From: Dromiciops gliroides
Lineage: Eukaryota; Chordata; Mammalia; Microbiotheria; Microbiotheriidae
Length of the DNA: 64,000 nt
Direction: 5' to 3'
NCBI RefSeq assembly: GCF_019393635.1
Contig: NC_057863.1
Location: 572,082,284 to 572,146,283, forward strand
Under the pieces are notes generated by a model. It made no database searches. It was not told the DNA's origin and saw only the letters and a list, made by a program, of their open reading frames with translations. Shown here piece by piece: positions 1 to 12,278 of the stretch. Position 1 is the first letter of the stretch; each line of letters begins with the position of its first letter. The position numbers were made by a program, and so were the translations under genes.

Positions 1-320
1 CAAAGGCCACCTAGTCTAATCCACACATTTTATAGCTAAGGAAACTGAGGTCTAGAGAGTTTAAGTGACTTAAGCCATAGCACAGGAGGAAAGGTTGGAA
101 TGTTAACTAATCTATCCCATTTCCTCAGACAGAACTACACAATCCAAGTGTCCCATGGGGATGAGACAGGGAGAACCAGATGAGACTTCTGGGTGTCAGG
201 ACAGAATGGGGTCAACAGATCAAGGCAATGCTAGGAATCTTGTCCCTGGGTTGCTTTTCCACTAAGCCGTCTGTGTATGTCAGTAACCATTTCCAACATT
301 TAACAACCTTTATGCTCCTA
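1..320. other. Intergenic, no feature seen
   Basis: Mixed-composition sequence; CTAAGGAAACTGAGGTCTAG near 40 hints at a worn core SINE. Confidence 0.5.
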
Positions 321-531
321 GAGGGCAGCTAGGTGGCACAGTAGAGAGTGTTGGGGCTAGAGTCAAGAAGACTTATGTTTCTGAGTACAAATCTGGCCTT
401 AGATACTTAGTAGCTGAGTGACCCTGGACAGTCATTTTAACCCTATTTGCCTCGGTTTCCTCATCTTTTCCCAAGAAAACCCCAAATAGAATCATGAAGA
501 GTTGGACATGACTGAAACAACTAAACAACCA
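321..531 (+). mobile_element. Long SINE (MAR1-like)
   Basis: GGGCAGCTAGGTGGCACAGT head; the tail GAAGAGTTGGACATGACTGA resembles the RTE/BovB 3' end. Part of the middle is deleted. Confidence 0.8.
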
Positions 532-829
532 CCCTCCCAGAACTATGTATGCTGCCACAATTAGAGATGAATGAGCAGAAAGGCTGAGAAGCACCAAAAA
601 AAAAAAAAAAAAGACTGAGAAGAAAATGAATTCATTTGCAAAGAAAATACCAAAACATCATTGTATTTTTAAGGTTGTTTATTTTTATTTTTGGTTATTC
701 TGAACTCAAAAACACCAACAAAGATGAACATTATGCTTAGAAAGAAGAACAGAAAAATAGGACTAGATATAAAACTATCTCAATTGTATACAGGTTATAG
801 ATTTTAAAAAATATATAGTAAATTTGCCA

Positions 830-2075
830 TACTATTGTCAAAAATTTACTGCTTGTTTATATCTTCCCCTGAACTATATTCTGTTCTCTTTCATAAATCT
901 TTTTTTTTTACAATTCTTTAATAACACTCCTTTCTTTTGTTTTATTTCCATTACTATCATTATACTCCTCCCCTCACACCCAATCTTTTCTTATAACAAG
1001 GAAACATAGTCATATAAAACCAACCCACCAAATTGGCTATGTCCAAAAATAAGTGCCTCATTTAACAGGTTCAGTCCATTACTTCTCTGTTAGGAAGTGG
1101 GGAGCGTGTGTCATCACCAGTCCTCTGGCTTCCTAGTTGGTCACTGCATTAGTCATTGTTCTTAAGTTTTTCAAAGTTATTTTTATTTACAAAGTTGTAG
1201 CCATTGTATAAATAAATTGTTTTCCTGGTTCTGCTCATTTCACTCTCTATTAGTTCATATAAGCCTTCCAAACTTTTTATGAATCCATCCCTTTTGTCAT
1301 TTCTTAAGGTACAATACTATTCCATTGCATTAATATACCTTAATTTGTTAAAAAAATTCCCAATATTTAGGTACTTCCCCCCCTTAGTTTTCAGTTCTTT
1401 GTTAGAACAAAAAGTGTTACTATGAACATTTTCGTATATATGAGTTCTTTGATCTCTTTGAGATATATGCCCAGTAGTGGTATACTTGAGTGAAAGGGTA
1501 TTCATACTATAGTGACCTTTGTGACAAAATTCCAAACTGCTTTCCAGAAGAGCCATTTCAAATCATAGCTTCACCAACAGTACACCAGTGTTCTTACTTC
1601 CCAGAGTCATTCCAACAATAGTCATTTTCCATTGTCATCTTTGCCAAACTGATTGGTATGATATGGAAACTTATATTGTTTTAATTTGCATTTGTCTTAT
1701 TATTGATGATTTGGAACATTTTATTATTTCCCTTATGGTTGTTGATAGTATAGGTTTCTTCCCTTGAGAACTTCCTATCCATATGCTCTAACCATATATC
1801 AAATGGAAAATGGTTCATATTCTTGTGTATCTGAATCATTTCCCTATAACATATTAATATTTCATACCATTATCAGAGAAACTTGCTTTAAAGATTGTTT
1901 CCAATTTCCAACTGTTTCCCTTCTAATTTTGACTGCATTGATCTTAGTTCTGCAAATACTTATCAATTTTACTCAATCAAAACTGGCCATCTTATCTCCA
2001 TTGATTCTCTCTCTCTTGTTTGGTAAAGAAAGTTTCCCCTATCCATAGCTGTCAAAATTATCTCCTCTATTCCTC
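830..2075 (-). mobile_element. Older L1 LINE: ORF2 end and 3' UTR
   Basis: Same family region as 26.2-27.4 kb but more diverged: the 3' UTR at about 830-1310 and ORF2 C-terminal sequence antisense at 1310-2075, with many stops and indels. Confidence 0.75.
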
Positions 2076-2094
2076 TAATTTGTTTATTATGAGA

Positions 2095-2300
2095 CTTGCT
2101 ATATCTTGTTCCTGTATCCATCTCACTTCCTGGTCACATTAATGTACACATAACCCTCCCATTTCCTGCTTTTCAACCCCCTTAAATATGCTTTCTTATC
2201 CTATTAGTACATTTCATAAAGTCAGAATCTGTATTGCTTACTGATATACGTATCTCCAACACCTAGCACAGTGATTAAAACATAGTAAACACTTCTATCT
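2095..2300 (+). mobile_element. L2 3' end fragment
   Basis: GTATCTCCAACACCTAGCAC..AAACATAGTAAACACTT is the L2 3' terminal signature. Confidence 0.6.
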
Positions 2301-2440
2301 ACTCAACTCTGATCTTTTTTAGAAATGCTTGAAAACCTTTTCTATTCCATCCAAGATACACTACTCCCCCCCCCCCAGGATTATATTTTGTCTTGTAGGC
2401 TAAATTATTATGATTGTAAATCTTAATCTTTTGTCTTTTG

Positions 2441-2442
2441 GA

Positions 2443-2534
<92 letters not shown>

Positions 2535-2690
2535 AAGAAAGAAAGAGAGAGAGAGGGAGAGAGAAAGAAAGAAATAAAGAAAGAGAAAGAAAGGAAGGGA
2601 AAGGAAAAGAAAAGGAGGGGAGGGGAGGGAGGAAAGGAAGGAGAAAAAAGAAAGGATGGAATGAAGGAAAGAAAGAAAGAAGAAAAGAAA
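2441..2690 (+). repeat. GAAA microsatellite with GA/GGAA degenerate end
   Basis: About 80 bp of perfect GAAA units, then imperfect purine repeats. It is the source of long Phe/Leu/Ser or Lys/Glu reading frames that are not genes. Confidence 0.95.
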
Positions 2691-4384
2691 CTCTTGTCAA
2701 GCACTGATTAAGTGCATGGTAGTTAATGGGGTGATACAATGGCCCTTGGATCCATGTTCTTTCTCTGCTATTTTATGTAACATACAACAGATGAAAAACT
2801 CTTAATAAGATCACAATAGCTCAAAGCCCACTTAAGAAAATTTTTAGCATTCAGAGTGAGGTTTGGCCCACTGGTCTAATCTCACTTTTGTCTAGATCAT
2901 CACTGATTTCTTTCCATGTGAGACAAAATTGAGATACAGGAAATGTTTAAATAAAAGGAGCAGAGAAGATATATTATGGTGTTTGACTAGAAAGGTGCAG
3001 GGAAGAAAATTGTAGGCATAGACCTTTTGGAAGTTCCTTCTGTCCTTGAAGAGGCAATTATTACCAGAAACTCTAATCTAAGTTCTCTTTTTTTAAGTCA
3101 CCTGCAAGGGCCCATTGACCCACCTTGGTCATAATTCCAATCTCCTTTCAAATTCTCATTTTATCTGTTATTCCCATGTGGCTAGTTCTTTCCCACTCAG
3201 CTCCTTACGTCCCAAGCTGGGCAAGGACAGTGTTTCTATCCATGCTGTTACTGCTTCTGCTTAGCTCTTGTAGTCCCCATGCCTTCCTTTCAGTCTTTTC
3301 TCTCACAGACTGTGGATGCCTCTTTTAAAACCCCTGTGTATGACTTCACCATCTGCCTTCTGGCTCAGAGATTCCCCCAAATGCAAATCAGTCTCAGTGC
3401 TTATCCCACTGAATTACAAAACTCAAGTTGCCAGTTTTCAAAACCCTATTATATATCTATATCTCTATCTTTATAGATATACATAAATAGATATCTTCTT
3501 GTTATTGTCATTTCAGTTGTGTCCAGCTCTTTGTGACTCCATTTTGGGGATCTTGGCAAAGATACTGGAGTGATTTGCTATTTGCTTCACCAGCTCATGT
3601 GACAAATGAGGAAACTGAGGCAAACAGGTTTAAAGTGGCTTGCCCAGGGTCACACAGCTTGTTTCTGAGACCAGATTTGAACCCAGGAAGATGAGTCTTC
3701 CTAAATTCAGGCTTGGCACTCTATTGTCTGTGTCACCTAGGACCCCCTACTATCCTTTACAAGGTTCAGCTAGGTCACTCAACGCCTAGCAGAGGTGAGC
3801 CTTCACATTTCATTGTCTTGGTTACTTGCCTTTTACATTCTATAATTTCATTAGGTAGACTGGGAAGACTCAATTGATCAGTAGTCTCCTGATTAACATA
3901 GCTCTTTGCCCAAGCCCGTTTGTTTTTTCCAAACATTTTAATAAATGTTATTTCGCTGTGTCCCTGGAAGTTATATATTATAAACGTGAGAGTATGGGGC
4001 TCAGAATCTAGACTGATACCTTTTCACCTTCTGAGAGTGCCTGGTTCAGGGCTGGATCCACTGGGAGCAGGAACTGAGCTCTCATTCATTAAAAAAGAGC
4101 TATTGGTATTGTCCTGAGACTTTGTAACTCTTAACAGCTTCTCTTTAGCTTCATTTATCCTTCTGCCATCTGTTCTCCTTCCGCTTACATGTAGGGCTAG
4201 TGGTTTCCTTTGTCTAACTAAATTTGCCAATAGTTGATCATTTTTCTTGTCGTGGTCATAATATTTACGTTCCATGTGGCAGGCTCTTCTAGGACTTGGC
4301 AAAAAAAATTATTTTCTGGGTTTTTCTCATTTTTTTCCAAGACTTTATTTGTCTAGAGACTTTTCTAAAACAAGAAAATGGCTC
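2691..4384. other. Intergenic, mostly unique
   Basis: Apart from the SINE at 3501-3746 and a short TATAGA-type run near 3450-3495, nothing is recognisable. Confidence 0.5.
3501..3746 (-). mobile_element. Long SINE (MAR1-like)
   Basis: Reverse copy from the TTTCAGTTGTGTCCAGCTC tail to the head at GTCACCTAGGACC. Confidence 0.85.
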
Positions 4385-4455
4385 TTTCAGCTCTTCCAAC
4401 ACCTAGCACAGTGCCTGGAATATTGTAGTTGTTTAATAAATGTTTATTGACTGAT
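4385..4455 (+). mobile_element. L2 3' end fragment
   Basis: AACACCTAGCACAGTGCCTGG followed by TTTAATAAATGTTTATTGA; the L2 3' terminus. Confidence 0.65.
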
Positions 4456-4561
4456 TCGAAATACTGTTGATTTCAAAGATAATGAATATTCGCCTCACTT
4501 AAAAGTGTGCATGGTTACTGCTTTCATGGCATCAACTCAGGTAGCAAGGTTGGAAATATGA

Positions 4562-4815
4562 AATGGTAGTTAGATGGCACCATGGATAGAGCACTGGGCT
4601 GGGAAGCAGGAAGACTTCTCTTCATGAATTCAAATCCAGCCTCAGATACCTACTAGCTGTGTAACCCTGGGCAAGTCACTTAACCCTGTTTGCTGCAGTT
4701 TTTCATCTGTAAAATAAGCTGGAGAAGAAAATGGCGAACCACTCCAGTATCCTGCCAAGAAAATCCCTAATGGGTTCACGAAGAGTCAGATACGACTGAA
4801 ATGACTCAACAAATT
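4562..4815 (+). mobile_element. Long SINE (MAR1-like)
   Basis: Full-length: tRNA-like head, CTGTAAAATAAGCTGGAG middle and GAAGAGTCAGATACGAC tail. Confidence 0.85.
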
Positions 4816-5194
4816 TAGCCTGTTTTAACTCCTTAACCCTGAGTTTATCACCAGACCAACTCATAACCTCTTGTTTTTTAGGTTTCTTCTCTCCTCCTAA
4901 AATTTTTTTGCTCTAAAATTCATAACCTATTCTTTCACCAAAACAAAGTTTAAATTGCCCAAGGGATATTGGGATGCGGTGGCCAAGGAGTATACTTTGG
5001 TTTGGAAAATGACAGGGTTGATTTGGAGCATTTTTTGTACTAGGTTTCTTCCCTGAGAACTGCATGTTATGCTGTATAGCTACTCCATTCCACAGACTGT
5101 GCTCTCTATTTTTAACCAGGACGAAAGAGCTTTGAGAATTACAGCACTGTAGTATAAACTGAGGCACAGTTAAGCCTCCTTTGTTCTTACTTCT
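4816..5194. other. Intergenic, unique
   Basis: No repeat or gene signal seen. Confidence 0.5.
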
Positions 5195-5915
5195 TTTCAT
5201 CATTTCAAAACAATGAAAAACTACTCCAAGTCATTATTAATTAGAGGAATGCAAATTAAAGCAATTCAGAGGTTCCCCCTCAGATCCATCAGATTGACAA
5301 AGAGAACAAAAAAGGGAAAATGATAAATGTTGGAGGGGATATGGGGAAATGGGCACATAGATGCACTTGGTGAACCTGTGAATGGGCACAACCATTCTGG
5401 GAAACAATTCAAAATTAAACACAAAGAATTACTAAAGAGCTCTTCAACCCAGCTATACCCCTGCTAGGCCTGTACTCTAAAGGAATCAAAGAAATTGGAA
5501 CAAGTCTTACACATAAAAAATATTTATAGCAGTTCTTTTTTAGTTATGGCAAAAAGCTGGAAACTAAAGGGATGGTCATCAAAAGAACAATGACTGAATA
5601 AATTATGGTATATAATTGTGACAGAACAACATTGTGCTCTCAGAAATTAGGAAATACATGATTTCAAAAAGACATGGAAAGACTTGTATGAGCAAATGCA
5701 CTGTGAAGTGAGCAGATAATATATATATAGATATATAGATATATATGTATCTGTTTGTATACAGCCAATGAGAAAACTTGTTTTGCTTGACTATGCATAC
5801 TTGTTACAAGGTATTTTTTTCTTTTTCTTTTTTCAAAGAGGTGAGGGAGGAGGTAAGAGCGAAAGAAAATAGATTTCTGTTCATTAAAAAAATTAAAAAT
5901 AAAGAAACTGGGTGA
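5195..5915 (+). mobile_element. L1 LINE 3' region, + orientation
   Basis: Diverged copy of the L1 ORF2 C-terminal coding region (for example around 5225-5400 and 5440-5560), ending in an A-rich run near 5885-5915. A TATAGA-type simple repeat lies inside at 5716-5753. No intact frame remains. Confidence 0.75.
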
Positions 5916-5924
5916 GTTCTGCAG

Positions 5925-6085
5925 GTTAGCAGAGTTTTGTGGCATCTGCAAATTTGCCAAATATATAACTTTATTTTCATCCTAATCACTGATAAAAATG
6001 TTAAACAGTACAGTGCTAAGTGCTCATTTCTGGGACAGAATCAGAGACCTCTCTCCAGGGTGACATAGCATACACTATAGACCAC
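5925..6085. mobile_element. Ancient CR1/L3-type LINE fragment
   Basis: ATCACTGATAAAAATGTTAAAC..CAGAGACCTCTCTCCAGGG resembles an old amniote CR1-type repeat. Confidence 0.4.
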
Positions 6086-7261
6086 TTGAACTGAAAAGGA
6101 AAATAGATGAGAAATTAAGAAAACAGATCACAAACACTTGACATAATAGTGATGAGGTGTGGGGGTGGGGGACTGCCTTCTATTATTTGGACATCTGCTG
6201 ATGCACTATCTCCTCCTAAAGCAGAGCAGCCAATCATTTATGGATTTACCTTAGTGGTAATTTTGTAGAAAGTAGAGAAAAACTAGGAGGAAAAGTTCGA
6301 TTCCTCTCCAACAAAGAGGAACTAGGGTGGCAATAATTGGAATCTTTTAGGGAAGCCACAGTCATTCTTTCCACAGGTAAACATATCACCTATGCTGAGG
6401 AAGAGAGTTAGGCCGTTTGATTAAATGGTTTTTGTTTAATGCTTCCTCTGGCTTGCCTACTGGCAAAAGGTACATACCGTAGGAGTATGATTTACAGCTA
6501 TAATTTAGAGTGGGTGCTGACCCACAGAATGTCTCCAAACTGGGAAAGCTTTGCTAGGGGCCCAGGTGCTACATATACAACATCGATCATCAGGAGACTA
6601 AGTCCCTTAGAGGCATTTTCTTATTCAACTTCATCAGGTCCCTCTGCTGGTCTATTTTACCGGCTTAAAGTGAAGAATTTGGTTTAAGCTTTCCCCAGAG
6701 TCTTAGTAAGAAAGAAAAAGCAGAAGCAGGCTTCTTCCCTGCACATAAAGGCAGTCATTAGAGAAATATCCAAGTCTGCAGGATTTATACAAGACCATAT
6801 TATGGACATCATCATTGGGTAATTTAAATGAACTCCAACTTGCCAGCTGCCAGTGAGCACTACCCTGACCTCTCCAGGGCTTTTCCAGCAGAGGAGTCTG
6901 CTAATTACCCTCAAACAGAGTAGCCTCCCACTTATTAGGGCTTTTTTCTCGGGAGTTCAAGGTGATTTACTGATATTGGTGACTTCATTAATACAACAAG
7001 CTCTGGAGACAAGTATGATTCCAGCCTGCTTGTTTTAAAGAATGCTTTTTAAAATAGAGCCAAATTAAGATAGAGAGGGGGGCAATCTTGTGGGGTGGAT
7101 GGCAGTTAGACTGATCTTGAAATAGGTAATAATGAATTCAGTGTCGCAAACTGCGAAGAAAAAGGGAGAAAAACACATAGGTGTCAAACCAGGTCACTGG
7201 TAGAAAAGAGATGCTGGAGCATCTTGTCTCACCTTCAGAGTTCTCCTCTTTTTCTTTTCTT
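6086..7261. other. Unique sequence upstream of FAM124A
   Basis: No repeat visible over almost 1.2 kb, unusual here. Candidate place for upstream regulatory elements, but no specific motif is claimed. Confidence 0.45.
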
Positions 7262-7397
7262 TTTGCGGGGCAATGAGAGTTAAGTGACTTGCCCAGGGTC
7301 ACACAGCTAGTAAGTGTCAAGTGTCTGAGATCGGATTTGAACTCGGTCCTCCTGAATCTAGGGCCAGTGTTTTATCCACTGTGCCACCTAGCTGCCC
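7262..7397 (-). mobile_element. Short SINE (WSINE-like)
   Basis: Reverse copy: GGGGCAATGAGAGTTAAGTG to CCACCTAGCTGCC. It lies about 600 bp upstream of the FAM124A promoter. Confidence 0.85.
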
Positions 7398-7499
7398 TCT
7401 CTCCTCTATTTCAAACTTGTAATTTGGGGAGACCAGGGAGCTTGGTAAGGGTTGATATTAGCACTCTCCTCCAACTCTCCATCAGAACATTTGAGACTT

Positions 7500-7790
7500 A
7501 GAGCTAAAAGGGAATTTAGCACCTATAGAGTCCAACCCTTTCATTTTGCAGATAAGACCACTGAGGCAGGGCATCACTGATTTAGAGCTGAATGGAACTT
7601 GAGGCCATGGAATCCGGCCCCATTCGTTTTGCACCACATTACAGGTTGAGAGCTGGATGGAATATTAAAAGCCATTGAAGCTAGACCTATTCATTTTGCA
7701 GAAAGGGAAACTGAAGCTCAGAGTGATTTGCCCAGGATCACATACCTAGAAAATAAATGGGATGGAATTTGAACTCAGGTCCTCCTGCCT
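7500..7790 (-). mobile_element. MIR/THER-type core SINE fragments
   Basis: Several overlapping reverse fragments of an old core SINE (CATTTTGCAGATAAG..CTGAGGCAG and AGTGATTTGCCCAGGATCAC). Confidence 0.5.
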
Positions 7791-7904
7791 CCAAGACTCG
7801 ACGTACTACATCATGTACGCTCTCTTACCACAAAGAGTCCTTGAGCTGAAGGAAACTATGGACAGGAGGAAAAATGTACACAGGCGTGGGCAGCACACAA
7901 ACGT

Positions 7905-7962
7905 CCGTCCATGCACACGCACGCACGCACACAAATGCATACACACAAACACACTCACAGAG
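7905..7962 (+). repeat. Imperfect CA/CG-rich dinucleotide tract
   Basis: Alternating purine-pyrimidine sequence with ACGC and ACAC units just upstream of the GA tract; it could adopt Z-form DNA. Confidence 0.6.
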
Positions 7963-7965
7963 CTC

Positions 7966-8110
7966 TGGGAGGGAGGAGCGTGGCCAGAGAGGCAGGAGAG
8001 GAGGTGGGAGGGGGTGGGAGGGGGTGGGAGGAGGAGGGGGAGCAAGAGGAGGGGGAGGAGGGAGGGGGACGCTCTGACACCCAGTGTGCACAGCCTAGCG
8101 AGGAGAAAGA
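7966..8110 (+). repeat. Polypurine GA/GGGTGGGA tract in the promoter
   Basis: About 140 bp of almost pure purine on the + strand, with repeated GGGAGGGGGTGGGAG units at 8004-8032. It has four or more G-runs with short loops and so has G-quadruplex potential. It sits immediately upstream of, or within, the 5' UTR. It also creates long spurious GA-rich reading frames. Confidence 0.75.
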
Positions 8111-8325
8111 AGGAGGCGGAGAAAAGAGGCAAAGGCGCCGGCCGCCGCCGCCGCCGCTGCCTGAGCACGGGTGCGAGAGTTGTGGTCCGAGAGCTGGGAG
8201 CGACCCCAGTGCCCGGACGAGACCCAGGTGGGCCCCAGTGGGAAGGAAGGAAAGAAAAGCTAATGCCACCTCTGCTGCTACCGCCACCCCGGGATCCCAA
8301 GGAGGAGTCGTGAGTCGAGCCTGCC

Positions 8326-8396
8326 ATGGACCCGAAGGCGGGCGGGGGCGAAGAGGAGGAGGATGACTGTGTGGACTCGGGAGCTGAGACCGGCGG
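8326..8396 (+). CDS. FAM124A: FAM124A coding exon 1 (partial gene)
   Basis: First coding exon: 23 codons plus two bases of codon 24. The product begins MDPKAGGG, then an acidic Glu/Asp run, then CVDSGAETGG, which is the FAM124A N-terminus as I remember it. FAM124A is a poorly characterised vertebrate protein of the FAM124 family; no biochemical role can be read here because this exon lies before the conserved domain. The start is well supported: it has G at -3 and G at +4, and an in-frame TGA at 8311-8313 rules out an upstream extension. The exon ends at a consensus donor (GTGAGG from 8397) in phase 2 and lies inside a CpG island. Joined to 25402-25433 it continues in frame with the expected residues. 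The Glu run is slightly longer than I recall for human. Gene identity rests on recognition, not on a search. Confidence 0.87.
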
Positions 8397-8640
8397 GTGA
8401 GGAGGGATGGGAGGGATACGGATCGCAGAGCGCAGTTGGGACGCCGGGGGAGCGATCGCGCAGGCTCAGCTGCGGCTGGGGACTCGACGAGGGGGGGCGG
8501 CAGGGGCTCCCCCAAGATCCGCGGGGAAGCTGGCGTCGGAGGGGCGCGGGGACAGGGCGGTGGGGTCCCCCCTCCATCCTGGGAACTCCCCTACTCCATC
8601 ACGGGGGGAGGGGGGAGAGCTAGAGTGGAGTAGGGGGAGT

Positions 8641-9058
8641 TTACATGTGGGTGTTAACCTGCTCTCCGGGCTGGGCTGTAGATCAAGCACCCCCCATGGG
8701 GAAAGATCAGTCCTTCTCGAGAAGCAGAAGTTTTAGGGGTGGGGTTGGGGGCAGTCGCTAGGGAAGGAGAACCCCAGACCCGAACTGAAGGGCGACTGGG
8801 GGCTTGGGACCTGCTGGCCCGAGGCCTGGGGATAGAGTCTAGGAGTGGGTGTCCAGGGGCACGAGAGTTCTAACACCGTTCACTCCACCACCCACCTCCA
8901 CTGTCTTCTGTTTCCTGCCTCTGAACCTCCTACCAAGAAGAACTGGAGATGCTGTTGCACTTGTTGCTGCCCATGGCTGGCTTTCTTGCCCAAGCTACTA
9001 AATTCTGTCTGGGATGTTTGGGCAGGAGTAGAAGACTGCTGGCATCTGGCACCTATAA

Positions 9059-9092
<34 letters not shown>

Positions 9093-10917
9093 TTTTGTAT
9101 GTATATATGTATACATGCATGTGGAGGCATAGCTGTATATTTCTATGGATACATACATGCTAAGTATTTAGCATTTTTCCCTCTGTCTGGCTTTAGAGTG
9201 GGGCTTTAGTGCAGACTTCCTGGCCGCCACCACCCCCCCCCATCCCCCAGGAGTCCTCCCCACCTCAGTCGAATCATTAGAGTGTCTCCCTCCCTTCCTG
9301 AGACTCAGACTCTCAACTTTTCAGATAAAGGGGAGGTGGGTTAACCTAGTACAATAGGCTTGTGATTATTTAAATGACATATCATTTCCTATCAGTTAGC
9401 AAAATAAAATAATTAGCTCAAAATATCAGTAGAAGAATAATTACTCTTTTCCTAACCACCACTGTTTTCCTGTGTAGGACAAAAGGCTGACTGCTCCTGC
9501 CAGTGCTTCCTACCCAGCTCCTATCTCGGGCTGGGTTTCCCCGTGTCTCCCCTGCCCAACCCTCAGGATATAGCTTCTGACCTGGGATGACCTAGAGGGG
9601 AAAGGGTGGCATCTTTTCCGGAGGGCTTAAGAATCTTATTTCCAAATCAGAGAATGAGTCTGGGACCGTTCAGGACTCCTTCTGGGGTTTTGCTGAACTT
9701 GGGGAGTTCCTAGAGGTACCCTCTAAAAGCCTTTGAATGGGCCTAAATAACTGGACTATTTAGCACTGGAGTTGAACTAATGTGGGACTGCAAGCTCTTC
9801 TTGAATTCCCCATCCCAAACCTGAACAATTTAACCATGATGGTATTGGCTTTGCAGGGTGAATTCCCAACTAGTATTCAACTTTAACATCAAAAGTTAAT
9901 TATAATCTAAAGAGACAATCATTTCTCATTTTCAGCTCTTTTTTTTTTTTGTAAATTTGGGAAGTTTATCAACTTTTAGGGTTTTTGTTTTCTACCTCCT
10001 GTGACCCTGAATGTGAATCCAAGAAGTTATACTAACTAAGCAGCCTATTTCTTGGTTGGTTCAAACCTCTGACATTTCAATTCACTTCCAATTTTTGCAC
10101 TTCCCACCTAAAACAGATGAAAAAGGATTTTGGCTGGGCTGGTGGAAGGCACTGACCCAGATGGTGGCATTATCCTTAAGACTTAGACAGTCAGCAGGAC
10201 ATCTGCTTATGTCTGCCAGCAATGGGTTGTTAATGCTGATGGTTTTATGGAGCTCTTTTAGAGCCCCTGGTACTAAAACTGGGGCTCCCATCGTGAAGGC
10301 TTCGAAGACAAATTTTTCTTGTTTCAGCATCATCCTTAAACTTTGAGGAGAGAAGTGAAAAAGATGCATTTAAGTAAGCTATCATGAATTATATTTATTA
10401 GGTTGCCTGATCTTTGGCAGGCAGGTTTTATTTTCTCCTCTTTTAAATGAGCATTTGTATTTAAATCTTAGTTTTGTCACCAAAAGAACTCTAGTTTCTA
10501 AATTTTTTTTCAGTTTCTTGTCACAAAGCAAAATTTCTGTTTGTCAGATTATACCAGCCTTTACTCTTCTCTCCAATAAGTATTGGCTACTTCAGAATTC
10601 AAGTCTACTTAATGGTTATCTCAGTCAAGAGACAAAATTTATTAACGCTTGGATTGAGTTTTGCAGGAAAGCTTTCACGGCAATTTTCTGTCTATCTTAT
10701 CTACCACATCCCTTATGTAGTTTTGTGGAGACCAGTGACTTCAATCCCCCTGGTGTGAAAACTTCCCCCTCCAATGAATCCGTAACCTATCTACGATATA
10801 GGGTTTTTAAAAATAATAAACATTTTTATTTATAGTTTTGAATTCCAAATGTTATCCCTCCTTACCTCCCTGTGCAATTAGGTAGAACATTGCCATATTA
10901 GTCTTTTTGTACAAGAA
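8641..10917. other. Intron 1 start, mostly unique
   Basis: Only the CA repeat at 9061 interrupts 2.3 kb of unique sequence. ORFs on both strands at 10056-10369 are discussed in the findings. Confidence 0.5.
9061..9090 (+). repeat. CA dinucleotide repeat
   Basis: Fifteen perfect AC units in intron 1. Confidence 0.95.
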
Positions 10918-10931
10918 TACAATATAGTTTT

Positions 10932-11113
10932 TGTTTTTGTTTTGTTTCTGTGGGTTTGGGGGGAGGGTAGTGAGGGTTAAGTGACTTGCCCAGGATCACA
11001 CAGCTAGTAAGTGTCAAGTGTCTGAGGCTGGATTTGAACTCAGGTCCTCCTGAATCCAGGGCCAGTGCTTTATCTACTGTGCCACCTAAATGCCCCACCC
11101 TTTTTTTTTTTTT
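10932..11113 (-). mobile_element. Short SINE (WSINE-like) with 14-bp target duplication
   Basis: Reverse copy flanked by TACAATATAGTTTT at 10918-10931 and 11114-11127. Confidence 0.9.
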
Positions 11114-12094
11114 TACAATATAGTTTTAAAGAGCTTGATTTACCCATGTTCACACAGCTCATGTGTCAGAACCTAGTCTTGAATTATAATCAGTACTGCC
11201 ATTACCTCTGGAAAGGGTCTGCCCTATCATTCCACACAATGTCTTTGTGATTTCCCAGACCATAACACCACTCCTTGGCCATCATTCCACTCCATGTGTA
11301 GTCTCTCCCACTAAATGCAAGATTCTTGAAGTCTCTTTCATTGGTAACTTCTTTGTTTCTCACTCCTTCCATCTTCTGCCCTTCAGTGTGACGAGGCTCC
11401 CTGCTAGCGACACAGCTCCCTTCACCACCTTTTCCAGTACTTGCCACACTTCTATACCCCTATAATTCATTGGTTGTAAATCAGAATATTCTTAGCTCAT
11501 CATTGCCATTTCTAAACAACCTTTTTCCCCTTTTAGGTTCATGATTTCCAAATTTATTACCCATTCCAGATGCTGGTGGCTATTGCCTATTGATCCCCAG
11601 ATTATTCTGTTTCCTTCTGCAATGGGTTCAGTGTTTGGTTCATTGTCTTTCTCACCTTCTCATCTCCTTCTCTTATACTAGGGGTCTTCAACATGCATAT
11701 CAATATCCCTTCAAACACCTTAACTTCCCAGTTCCTTGGTTTTACTCAGTTTCCATGTTCCTTCACTCCATCTCAAACAGAGATGATCAAACCCTTGATC
11801 TTGCCATCACGCAGAAGGGGTCTACTTTTTTCTTCATGGCCTCTGAAATTCTGTTCTCTGATCATAACCTTTTATTGTTTCATCTTTTCCTATGCCTTTT
11901 TACTGTCCCTACAACACACATTTCCTCCTCACTATGACCTCCATGCCCTGCACCCCTCAGTTCTTTCTCAGGTAACCACTCTGGCACTAGCTACATTCTT
12001 CTTCCTTCTCTCAACCCCTTGTTTAACCGACTCTTTATAGTGAACTTGATAGTGGAAAAATTTGATAGTGAACAAGTCTTTACTATCCTCTTTG

Positions 12095-12278
12095 GGTTTT
12101 TGGTTTGTTTGTTTTTTGGTTTGTTTGTTTTTTTTGCTTTTGTGGGGCAATGCAGGTTAAGTGACTTGCCCAGGGTCACACAGCTAGTAAGTGTCAAGTG
12201 TCTAAGTCCAGATTTGAACTCAGGTCCTCCTGAATTCAGGGCTGGTGCTTTATCCACTGCTCCATCTAGCTGCCCCAG
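12095..12278 (-). mobile_element. Short SINE inside the L2
   Basis: Reverse copy with a TTTG-rich tail, flanked by CCTCTTTG (12087-12094 and 12279-12286). Confidence 0.9.

Larger units (their letters stand above)
7960..8640 (+). promoter_or_regulatory. CpG island and TATA-less promoter of FAM124A
   Basis: The only strongly CpG-rich segment in the window, surrounding exon 1. It holds GC boxes, a run of GCC/CCG triplets near 8138-8160 and many CpGs on both sides of the start codon. No TATA box is visible at a useful distance. The transcription start cannot be fixed from sequence; the 5' UTR probably lies within about 8080-8325. CpG-island promoters of this type are usually broadly active and initiate at dispersed sites (general knowledge). 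Confidence 0.8.

Noticed and set aside
2441..2690. CRISPR-like repetition
   Set aside because: Uninterrupted short tandem units without spacers; the genome is vertebrate.
2299..2739. 146-codon Phe/Leu/Ser ORF and its reverse Lys/Glu ORF
   Set aside because: Pure product of the GAAA microsatellite.
7762..8366. Long GA/Arg/Gly-rich ORFs over the promoter (for example 7762-8313 and 7911-8366, both strands)
   Set aside because: They arise from the polypurine tract and GC-rich composition; they are in other frames than the FAM124A start and have no recognisable homology.
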